Of a DNA stretch of 64,000 nt, positions 1 through 11,400 are shown piece after piece. The notes under the pieces were generated by a model that saw only the letters and a list, made by a program, of their open reading frames with translations, did no database searches and was not told where the DNA came from. This DNA is from Schistosoma haematobium (Eukaryota; Platyhelminthes; Trematoda; Strigeidida; Schistosomatidae). Position 1 is the first letter of the stretch. The number at the start of each line of letters is the position of its first letter. The stretch is taken from NCBI RefSeq assembly GCF_000699445.3, contig NC_067196.1:74841864-74905863 (forward strand), read 5' to 3'. The position numbers and the translations under genes are program-made.

Positions 1-1165
1 CTGGACTCAGATTGATCGCGATCAGCTACCGCTGGTATGGTTGTGTACAAGACTACCGCTCCTTTCGGAGTACCTATCTGGACTCTGATCATGCGCTGGT
101 CTGCGCCAATTTAACCTTACTTTTCAGTGGCCAACGTGAGGGCATACAACCACCTCTCTCCATTGTTCCATTCGAGCAGTGTGGTTAGACAGGGTTGCCC
201 AATCTCACCATTCCTCTTCAACTTTGCCATCGACGACATTCTGGAAACAGCTCTGATGGATGTAAGTAATGGTGGTGTGGATCTGCTGCCTGAAGAAAGA
301 CTTCTCGACCTTGAGTATGCGGATGATATTGTCTTAATGTGCGATAATGCCCAAGACATGCAATCCGCACTTAATCGGTTGGCAATCAGTGTCCGTAGGT
401 ACGGTATGAGCTTTGCACCTTCGAAGTGCAAAGTACTTCTACAAGACTGGCAGGATCCTAATCCTGTACTCACCCTGGATGGTGAGCAGATAGACGTAGT
501 TGAGAAGTTCATGTATCTGGGTAGCTGGATAAGTGCTGGTGGGGGTGTGAGTGATGAGATCAATGCACGTATAGTGAAAGCCAGAGCGGTTTATGCCAAT
601 CTGGGCCACCTTTGGCGCCTTCGTGATGTTAGTCTGGCTGTAAAAGATCGGATCTACAACGCGTCGGTGAGAGCGGTTTTGCTCTATGCTTGTGAAACCT
701 GGCCTCTCCGAGTTGAGGATGTTAGACGACTCTCTGTGTTCGATCATCGCTGTCTCCGAAGGATTGTTGACATCCAGTGGCAACACCATGTTAGTAATGC
801 AGAGGTTCGGCATCGTGTGTTTGGGCACAGAGATGATAATTCAATTGGTGTCACCATCTTGAAACACCGACTTCGGTGGCTCGGACATGTTCTCCGAATG
901 TCGTCCCAGAGAATTCCACGTCGTGCATTATTTGCCGACTCTGGGACTGGTTGGAAAAAGCGGAGAGGTGGTCAGTGCATGACATGGTGTCGTGGTATGA
1001 AAGAAAGTTGCAAAGGGCTGGCTTGTGTTGGTCCTTCACGAACCCTGGTTGGGGTCCTAGAGATGGTGCAACACAGTGGTTAGAGAGGTTATCAGATATG
1101 GCTCAGAATAGAAGCCAGTGGCGATCCTGCTGTAACCTTCTTTTACTTTTTTCATAAAAAAATGG
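1..1165 (+). mobile_element. RTE-clade LINE copy (family C), cut by the window edge and internally deleted
   Basis: The first 115 bases encode the end of an endonuclease domain (WTQID, then after a frameshift the LDSDHAL motif). At about 120 this joins directly to the middle of a reverse transcriptase, so the linker and the N-terminal RT motifs are deleted. The RT part has VRQGCPISPFLF, the catalytic LEYADDIVL and the RTE-type tail ([19 protein letters not shown]). An ATT microsatellite follows the 3' end, as is usual for RTE tails. The exact family name is not certain; schistosome SR2/SR3-type elements are the closest I know. Confidence 0.85.
127..1157 (+). pseudogene. RTE reverse transcriptase, C-terminal two thirds, frameshifted
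   Basis: One open frame from 127 to 1083 covers the RT palm and thumb, with the catalytic YADD intact at about 319-330. Near 1045 the frame shifts: the expected ending (GWGPRDGATQWLERLSDMAQ) continues in the frame open to 1157. The fingers domain, including the first catalytic aspartate motif, is missing because of the deletion at about 120, so this copy cannot encode a working enzyme. No host promoter or splice signals are visible. Low-complexity open frames on the opposite strand are shadows. Confidence 0.8.
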
Positions 1166-1218
1166 TTGTTTCTTCCCGAACTGAAAGGTTTCTTCCGATT
1201 GTACCTCTCCGTTTCCAC

Positions 1219-1275
<57 letters not shown>

Positions 1276-1312
1276 TATTATCACTATCACTATTATTATT
1301 ATTATTACTATT
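1219..1312. repeat. (ATT)n microsatellite
   Basis: About 90 bp of nearly perfect ATT repeats with a few CAC/ACT interruptions, directly behind an RTE 3' end. Simple tandem tails are typical of RTE insertions; slippage has probably expanded this one. It opens isoleucine-rich frames on both strands, which are not genes. Confidence 0.95.
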
Positions 1313-1340
1313 ACACTACCTTACACTAATCTGTTCGTTA

Positions 1341-1436
1341 TTGTTCTTTTTTTCTCCTCGAATTGTCATTGTTTTGTGTGGCGCGTATGTATTTGGTGCC
1401 CTCTTGTACCAATATTCATGTGTCCAAATAAATAAA
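1341..1436 (+). repeat. 3' tail of a dispersed retroposon ending in AAATAAATAAAT
   Basis: The last part reads GGTGCCCTCTTGTACCAATA, then a short AAAT repeat. The same tail occurs at 20765-20836 (plus) and, as part of a longer copy, at 56335-56690 (minus). A shared 3' end with a short tandem tail indicates a non-LTR retroposon family; its coding portion is not present here. Confidence 0.65.
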
Positions 1437-1862
1437 TAATAGTGAGGTTATACGCAAGGTATTAGGGAATGATGATAAATCAGTCGATAAGGTTGTAAAT
1501 CTTCATCGACTGAGATGGTTGGGCCAAGTGTTGCTTATGCCTGAACACTGATTACTACGACGCACAATGTTGACTAATGCTGGAGACGGTTGGAAGAAAG
1601 TTAGGTGTGGCCAAAACAAAACGTTGCATCAGTCCTTGAAGTCACTAACTTCTGGTCTGAACCATGTTGGCAGATACAAGCTATTTGGTTGGGGTCTGCG
1701 CGACTATCATAACCAATGATTTGAGACTTTGGGTGACATGGCTCAAAATCGATCACAATGGTGTCGGTGAGATTAAAATTACTTTATACCTCTCTTTCTA
1801 CGAAATAATTCTTTCTTCCTGTATTATATCCTTGTATGGAATCTTTATGGATATATATTACT
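1437..1862 (+). mobile_element. RTE-clade LINE 3' fragment (family A)
   Basis: Translation in one frame gives VLGNDDKSVDKVVNLHRLRW, then VGRYKLFGWGLRDYHNQ and [10 protein letters not shown], with stop codons at about 1549 and 1719. It matches the C-terminal end of the copy at 9922-10425 (minus), and the similarity continues through the 3' UTR to about 1862. It is a 5'-truncated, decayed insertion. Confidence 0.8.
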
Positions 1863-2141
1863 AACACGAAAAAGACGACGCCTAAGTGTTACGGAAAAAG
1901 CCACATGAAATTCTGTTGAATGTGTACGAAAGAAATCAGATAGTTCAGATCGTACTCACATTTACTCAGTATAAAATTAGATAGGCAAAATATAATGGGA
2001 AAGAAGCATCTTTGTACAAAAACTGAAATAAGAAATACAATTTAAGATGAGGACAGTTTTGTTGACTCATATGTAATCACTCATAATCACGAACAACAGC
2101 ATCACTGTCACGAAACTAACCACATATATAGCCAGATAAAA

Positions 2142-2227
2142 TTAGGCTTCCAATTCCAATTCGTTTATCTCGGCTTCAATGTCAGCCAGATCTGTTTCAT
2201 CAAACAGTTCTTCATCGATCACCACAT
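2142..2227 (-). CDS. ZC3H15: ZC3H15 terminal coding exon 12
   Basis: Acceptor TTTTTTCAATGTAG, then 27 residues ending in ELELEA and TAA. The pattern [20 protein letters not shown] matches the conserved acidic C terminus of ZC3H15 (vertebrate form: ENLF..EDLDELEEELN). I see no AATAAA in the 160 bases after the stop, so the polyadenylation signal is not assigned. Confidence 0.9.
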
Positions 2228-5200
2228 CTACATTGAAAAAAATCGTAAGAGATCGACTTGAAGTAATACGCAACAATCACCCTTGAGATAACCATCAATA
2301 AAACAACTATCTTGTCGAATTAAATCTGTTTGGTTAATCAATCGATCTCCCATTCCCAATTGGATTAATAACTGCTAAAAACTTATCTCCAAGGTTCTTG
2401 CTCCTGATTAATGAAGACTACATAGCTTCACCGTGTGGCATTCTACACAGTTTCACATTAGAATCCGACTAACCCTTGCTGATATCCTGGGTAGTTTACA
2501 CTGTTGACACCATATTGCCAACGACTCCCAAACTGAGAGTTAATGTCTACCCTGTGAATCCTGGTTTTCAGTGATTCGTCAGGTAAACTCAATCATTGAC
2601 GAATACTGCCTCGAAATACAAAGAAACAAAATGTATTGTAGAAACATAAGGAAACAAATAACCAGTTGGATTTTGAGCGCAGGAATGTAAATATTTTATT
2701 TGCAATTTTTTCATTGATGACTAATGAGATTAGTTGCGTGGTAGTCTTGAGAATTTACAACTAGACTACTGAAACATTATTTAACAGTATCAATATATTC
2801 TCGATAAAATATAGCGAAGCCGGAAGACATTTTAGCTTCTCATCTTTTGTTGATATACTACAATTCACTAATTGAGATTGTGGTCATGACAGACTCACAT
2901 ACCCACAGTGTGGAAGTAGATATTCTAGATACATTTCCCATGATACACAAATCCAGTATACTTACTGTGATAGAAGAACGCTACAGGTCCAAATACAAGC
3001 GTTAGTTGTCATTATCTTAGTACATGATTTTAAATCCTGCTTTACGGTTGATAATTCACTTTATTGAGGAATGAAATTAACTCCTATAAATTATCTTATA
3101 CCCATAATCAAAAAAATACCTATAAAATAGATTACAACAATCTATAATATTATTTCTGAGACAAGACCTAAACACACATAACTACAATTTATTACATCCG
3201 GGGGAGAGCGGCGGAAATATCTTAACTGATGGGCAGAACACCATAGGGATCAGTTCAACTGGCCTTCAGCCACGCTTCGGTTTCCCACAATTTCCAGTCG
3301 ACCTGAATGGCAAGTTAATGTAAGTCCTCCAACTCTTTACGATGCTGAAAAAGCTACAGGAAATCTGAAGCGAGGGAGAGCAGAAGGCCCTGACAGGTTT
3401 ATCTCTGAGATTTTTAAGGAAGGTAGTCCAGTATTAGCAGTGAGATTAACTGAGGTGTTAGGTAGAATTTGGGAACTAGATGTAATCCCATCCGACTCTG
3501 GTCTCAATCACTGATTGTGCCAGTCTATAAGAAAGGAAAAGTCCTCTTGTGACAAGCACAGAGGAATCAGTTTGACTAATATAATGTCTAAAATATTAGC
3601 TTCAATAATACTTCGACGCCTAACCAAAGCTCGTGAAGAGCAGACTAGAGAAAATCAGGTTGGTTTTCGACCTGGACGTGGTTGTATAGACCAGATATTC
3701 ACACCACGTTGGGTCCTAGAACATAGACACACATTTAGGCGCCCCCCTCATTCGACTCTGTTGATCGTGAGATTCTATGGCAGTGTTTGTCACTGAAAGG
3801 GGTACCAAAGAAGTACATTAACCTTATAAAGGATCTCTACTCGAACACAACTGGTCGAGTGAGAGCTTATGGCGAACTGCCATCAGAATTGATTACCTCA
3901 AGTGGTGTTCGTCAGGGCTGTCCACTCTCCTTATTCTTATTTAACTTTTTCGTTGACGTGCTTTTAGAGATAACACTTTCCTCATCTAAATTTCCAGGGG
4001 TTGAACTTCTACCTGGAAATTCACTTTTTGACCTAGAATATGCCGATGACATAGTTTTATTTGGTGAAGACGCTGACAAAATGCAGAGTCTTCTGACCAC
4101 TCTAAGCAACAATGCAGGCATGTTCGGAATGCGATTCTCCCCCTCGAAATGTAAAATGTTGCTTCAGGATTGGGTTGCATCGACACTCGAACTAATGATA
4201 GAGAGTGAAGTAGTTGAGCGTGTCGACCTCTTCACTTATCTTGGAAGTCTCATCAGCTCTTGTGGTCTGGTGTGTGACAAAATCTCAGCACGGATACAGA
4301 AGGCTCGACTAGCTTTTGCCAACTTGCGTCATTTACGGAGTAGGCGAGATATCCGTCTGTCAACCAAAGGACGTGTTTACTGCGCAGCAGTTCGTTCCGT
4401 CCTACTTTATGGCAGTGAAACATGGTCGGTAAGAGCAGAGGATATTTGTAGGTTACTAGTATTCGATCATAAGTGTCTTCGAAACATTGCTCGTATATCA
4501 TGGGACCATCGAGTAAGTAACACAGTTGTTAGGAAACGGGTACTAGGTAAGAATGGTAAATCAATTGATGAAGTAGTGAAACTTCATCAGTTGAGATGGC
4601 TGGGACACGTGTTACGTATGCCCAACGACCGACTGCCACGACGTGCGATGTTCAATGGTATAGGAGTAGGTTGGAAGAAAGCTAGGGGCGGCCAGACCAA
4701 AACATGGCACAAGTCCATGAAGTCACTGACAAGTGGACTGAGTCATGTTGGTAGGTGTAGACTACCTGGTTGGGGACCGCGAGATGATAGCAACCGATGG
4801 TTAGAGACCCTGAATGACATGGCTCAAAATCGTTTGCAATGGCGCAGGTGCATCCACTCTTTGTGTTCTCCCAAATTCTAATCTTCTGAATTCTTCATGT
4901 CCCTTTTTTCCTCTTTCCAAATTTATTTCACTGGATTATACTCTTTAAATAACATCTCCAAACCCTAATCTTCCCGATTACTGCTTATACTCTTGCTACC
5001 TCTACCACTACGGGATTTGAGTCGGCAATTGTATCTGTGTGCTAATGTGGTGTGGCAACTCGAACTGATGTACGTACTTACGAAGTTCTACGTTGTTACT
5101 AACTGACTGACTGATCTTAACTGATAAAAAATAGAGGAATAAAAACGTAGATATGACATCTCCTGTTATATCCGATTGAGAATATCTAAGAGGTAACATC

Positions 5201-8200
5201 GAGGAAATATTTATGGACTACATATAAGTACTTAACTTTGCCTCTATATCTTCTACAGTTACTGTCGGTTCCGAAGTCGGAAAAGGGTGGGTTGGCTATG
5301 GGGTCAGCATCCACATCCCGTAGTAAACATCTTGGTAAAAAACATCAACCAGATTAAACAAATTGAAACATTTAAATTATATCCTCCGAGTTAAAGGATA
5401 TTCATTCAGAAGAATTACAACGCCTCATGGTGAAAGACGAGATACTTCAGAAGTCACATGGATGATGCTCAGGAAGAGACCTGACCATCCTGATGGGAGA
5501 CAAAAACTCCAAAGTCAGAATGAACAACACTGGGTATAAAGATAACATAGAAGGACATGGACTGACTGGAGGAATGGAACGACGGACTACACTGCAAAGT
5601 CGTTCATGGAGGACGACTGACAGACTCACTCCAAGTGAAAACCGGTATCAGACAAGGCAACTTATTCTTTCTCTCTATTCTTTCTTCTGGCAGACGAATG
5701 GGTTATGATGACCCGCATATCTCAGGAAAAGCACAGAATACTATGGACAGCTTGCATGCAACTAGGTGATTTCGACTTCGCAGATCACCTAGCACTCACA
5801 CTTCATACACACCAACAAATGCACGTGAAGATAGAGTATAATAGCAGTCCCTACATCAGTAAGCCTCAACATATACAAGGGAAGAAGCAACACCCTCAAA
5901 TAAGACACAGAAAACACCAACCAAACTAATCACACTCGATGGAGAAACTCTGCAACAGGTGGAAACTTCCACCCACCTGGTCAGCAGCATCATCATCGAT
6001 GTACAGGAAGGATCTGATGCACAAGTAGAGACAAGGATAGGCAAAGTAAGCACAACATCTCTACAGTTGAACAACATACGCAACTCCAAACAACTGTCTC
6101 TTAACCAACATCAAAGTCACAATCTTCAATGCGAACGTCAAGACAGATAGTCAGTCAGTCCTACTGTACGGAGCTGAAACTTTGACAACTAGCACAACCA
6201 TAATCAAAAAGGTACAAGTATTTATAAACAAATGTCTACTCAAGATACTCAACATATGTTGGTCGGATGCCATCGACAATAAACTACTGTGGGAGAGAAC
6301 AAACCAGTTTCCAGTTGAAGAGGAAATTGGCAAAAGACGTTGTGGGTGGATAGGATATTCACTGTGCAAATAACCAAACTGCACATTGAAGCAAGCGCTA
6401 ACTTGGAGTCCTGAAGTTGAAATGAAAAGAGGAAGACTGAAGAACTACGTCGGGAATCGGAAGCATACATTAAAAGAATGAACAGCACTTGGAAACACCG
6501 TGAAAGAAGAGCGGAGGCAAAGTTAGATGGAGAATGCTGGTGGGCGGCCTGTGTTCATCCACGAGAGGTAACAGAGGTAGGTAAGTAATAATTATGTACA
6601 TACATACCTTCTTATTGTATAATTAAGTAGTTAGATTAGACATTTTTATATTCCTTTCATGAAAAGCCTTCGTTTGACCCATTAAGTACTAATATACAAT
6701 TTACTATCCTTGATTCGTTCCCAATCTATTATTTACAGCCTACCCTACTCACAACCAATTTTGGCTTGGTCTTGTGTAATTTTTAATTTTTATTTCATGG
6801 TGTGATGCGGTCTAGTCTGCCTGTGTATAAACTACATATGTTTGGGATATAATATCCATACGATGGAGGCTGATAATCGTGTTCTGAACTCAGCGGGCAG
6901 AGAAAGGCAAGAAGCCACTGTATCGAAGAACAAAGAGGATTTAGAGTTGACTCAAAACTACTAGTAGTGATTGGCTTAGGGACAAGGTCACAGAAGACGA
7001 TATTCCGAATGGTGGTTTGTCACGTGAATTTGATAGGGTCAGAAGAAAAGGCAATTCTCGCATGAAGAAACAAGAATGGTATATTCTTACTTAATGCATT
7101 TGTGAAGACTTTGTGATCATAATGCCTGTAAAATATCAGATGTACTTGGTTTCAAATCACATATTAAGTGATAGGACTCGCTACAATACTCAACGGCTCA
7201 AAAGTTAGTAAGCAGAGCAAGATTCAAACCTGTGACCTGGCTGACAGTTGAACTGCCTTACCACTAAACCACTCCTATCTGAATCTGAGCATTGTTACGG
7301 ATTATTTTTATAAATAACGTACTTCAGATTAAAAACAGAATGTACAATTATGCGTACCTTATGGTGGAAAACAAAACAACCAATAGAAATGATAATTAAC
7401 TAACCATCATTATTATATCCATTTTCGTGAATTTCGCTAACTCCCGGTATAGCACAATCCCCTGTTAATTCAGTTCTATTATCGTCTGAAATATGAAAAG
7501 AGCTTTATGCTGTGAATGTTTAACATTACGTCTCTGAAAATAAATTCTAAATACACCTTGTTGGTGAGTTCTAAATACCAAGAAACCTAGATCTAGAGAT
7601 CCGAACCGATTAACTGAATCCCCTAACACATCAACGATCTTATTGGAAGATAATTTAGAGTGATTTCGATTTAAAAAATAAACGAAAGTAATTTGAATTG
7701 TTTAAGTTGAAATACTGAAAACTCTTAGCAAGCATAGATGGACATTTCAGTAGCTCCGTATTTACTGAGCTAAATGGTTTAATTGTGAAGCTTCTATTGT
7801 CATTGTGAACAATAATAATATCGGCCACTACCATATGAAAAAGGAATTGATGTTGTCCAGAACAGCGGAGGAAAATCCGCAATTAATGCCACTAAACGCA
7901 TCCACCTAAATTGTAAACCTTCATCACAAATAAACATGCTTTAGGAAACAATTATATTCCCCAATGTTTTAATAAACTTAACCTTCTGATGTGACAGAAT
8001 CCCCCATTTTCAGTATTCTCTCGAGATGACGCCACACACACACGTTACAACTTTTAAAACAGTGAAACATTTGTATGGTGTTAAACTTGAACGTGGCAAG
8101 TCAGATAAGTTATGAAACCAAACTCGAACTTAAGAAAGAACTAAAACCAGTTTCAAAAATGTTCTTAATGTATATAAAGACTAATAAGTATTCACCACAC

Positions 8201-8356
8201 AAATCGGGTGTATAACCAGGGTAGCGCTGATCATGTGAAACAAACTATCTGTTGTCTCGTACAACACTGATTTGCATCAAAGCTATATCATATATTGTAA
8301 ACTCGAGAGTAGGAAATAAGAAAAGATTCAATAACAGTATATCGCAAGCTCTACAT

Positions 8357-8414
<58 letters not shown>

Positions 8415-11400
8415 ACGAAATATAACGTGGTGCAATATTCAACACTTTTTTAATTTGAACAAAATTTGCTAAATACCATGAATTTTTTATTTTGTTCTGT
8501 AGATCTTATTGTTTCTGCTACAAAATCATTAAGAGAGCCAAACGTACGCGACAATTTTAATTGGTTGAGGACAGAATAAGAGAATAGCTTAAATAACTTT
8601 ACATAAACCACACAAACTTACTGTCTTCACAATCAAGTACTTCGATCGCAAACATATTCAAGTCAATATCCCTGACAGGACCATCATACTAAAAGATAAA
8701 AAAACACAGGACATTATACAAACAGTAAGACAAAACAAGCGGACTAAAAATGAGACCAGGCAACACCAATGAAAATGTTCATCACTGACGAAAAGCACTA
8801 AAGTGACAACTCAAAATTAACTATGATATGATCAAGGGTGCCATCATGAATAAACTTCAGTGATTTGATTGACAATGTAAGAATCGACAGATTTACTACA
8901 TAATCACGTTTGTATATCATGAAGGTATACTAACTCACTACACTTACTAATCTTGTACATCTAAGAATTCAGTAAAAGTCAAATGTTAATGTGTTCAACC
9001 AAATAACAGGACACAGAAACTATAGTGTCCACGATGGCAGGATACCAGGAACTTAAATTCATTTTACTCAAACTAGTTTTCTGTGTTTACTGAATGAAGA
9101 CTTTATTATCTTCTAATCCAACTCATTCATAATGCACGCTTCCTAAACGCTTGCCTATCTAGCTACCTAAAAGGAAAGGGACGAATAATCCAAATGCTTG
9201 CAGTAAGTCAGTTCATGTGTGCACTTCATAGCGGCTATCAGCCCTTATGATAGCATGTGATCTATCTGGACTCATAACAGGGCGAGATCTCCTTTAAATT
9301 GACCTATATATCAGACAATTGTTTCTATTTCCAAAATGGAGCAACCGACGACTGAGATTACTTAAAACGGATAACATTTGGTTCTAAAGCCTAACGAATA
9401 GCGTAGTGAGTAAAATTAATAATACCCAGCCATCATCTCAAAAACTTCGGATGTGACCTGTCTCTTTCAAATTAAACAAACCTTCGTGGAAACGTTTCAC
9501 TTAAAAATTTGGTACGTAATGAACTGTAGTTCTTATGAGACACTGTCCTAGTGATCGCACTGTTTCTCTTAGTTTCCTGTCTCCCACGGGATTCAAATAG
9601 AAATATGTGTTGTATTATGTCCCTTACGCTAGTTAGTATCACTATTACACTAAAAAATCATGAAGACAAAAATAAAAGCGAATAACTACAGTAATGCTAA
9701 AGATACTAAATCCCTAGATATAATTTCAGTCAGTCAGCTACAACGTAGGATCAGGCACATATATGAATCGGTCCAAGTTACCATACCTCATTAACACAAC
9801 AAGATGGACGCTGGATTCATAAAAGTAGTTAATTCAGAGGTGGTAATATATAAAAGAAAGATTGCAGTAAGGATATAGTACAGGAAGAAAGAATTAGTCC
9901 GTAGAAAGATATGAAGCCATTTTAATCTCTTAGTTTAAGGGAAGATAGAGAGTGTATACACCGACGCCATTGTGATCGATTTTGAGCCATGTCAACCAGA
10001 ATCTCCAAACATTGGTTACGATAGTCACGTGGACCCCAACCAAGTAGTCTGCATCTACCAACATGGCTCAGACTAGAAGTTAGTGACTTCAAGCACTGAT
10101 GCCACGTTTTGGTTTGGCCGCACCTAACTTTCTTCAAACCATCCCGATAACCGGTTAGCATTCCACGTCGTGGTAATCGGTGTTCGGGCATACGTAACAC
10201 GTGACCCAACAGTCTTAGTCGATGAGGATTCACAACCTTACCGACTGATTTACCATCATTACCTAATACTCTGCGTTCAACCCTATTATTGCTTACCCGG
10301 TGATCCCAGCAGACGCCAGCAATATTTATAAGGCATCTGTTGTCAAATACTAGTAGCTTACAAGTGTCTTCTACTCTTAATCTCCATGTTTCGCTGCCGT
10401 AAATTAAAACAGAACGGACTGCCACGCAGTATACTCGTCCTCTTATTGATAGACAGATATCTCGCCTTCGTCATAGGTGACGTAAGTTGGCAAAAGACAA
10501 ACGAGCTTTTCGAATCCGTGCAGAGATTTCGTCAGACACCAATCCATTAGGGCTGATCAGACTTCCAACATAAGTGAAGTTGTCAACGCTTTCGACTACT
10601 TCACTCCCTATCCTTAGTTCAGGTGTTAACGCAGACCAGTCCTGAAGCAACAGCTTGCATTTAGAGGGAGAGAAGCGCATTCCAAACATCCTGGCATTGT
10701 TGCTCAGTGCTACCAAAAGACCATACATTTTAACAGCGTCTTCACCAAACAGAACTATATCATCTGCGTATTCTAAGTCGATAAGTGGACCTCCTGGAAG
10801 GAGATCAATGCCCGAGAATTCAGTAGACGAGAGTGTTATTTCCATTAATAGGTCTATGACGAAGTTAAACAAAAATGGGGAAAGTGGACAGCCTTGACGT
10901 ACACCACTTGAGGTTGCAAAAGCAGATGACAGTTCGCCATAAGCTCTGACTCGACTGGTAGTGTTCGAGTAAATAGCCTTCACAAGGTTTATGTACTTCT
11001 GAGGTACACCTTTCAATGACAGACACTGCCACAGAATCTCGCGGTCTACCGAGTCAAATGCTGCTTTCAAGTCAAAAAAGACCACCACTGTCGGACGCCG
11101 GTAAGTATGCCTATGTTCTAGAACCTGACGAATGGTGAATATGTGGTCGATGCAGCCACGACCAGGTCTGAAGCCAGCTTGGTTCTCTCGTGTTTGCAGT
11201 TCACGAGTCTTAGTTAGGCGTCTGATAATTATCGAGGCTAGTATTTTAGATACTATATTAGTTAAACTAATCCCTCTATGGTTGTCACAGGATGATTTTA
11301 ACCCTCTTTTATATATTGGGACGATAAGTGATTGTGACCAGTCAGATGGGATAACGTCCAACTCCCAAATTTTAGCCAAAATATTGGTCAACCTAATCGC

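Noticed and set aside
1057..1435. Isoleucine-rich open frames on both strands over the ATT repeat
   Set aside because: They are products of the microsatellite and have no domain or splice support.
7205..7275. Functional tRNA gene on the minus strand
   Set aside because: A and B boxes are present, but acceptor and anticodon stems do not pair; a SINE head explains it better.
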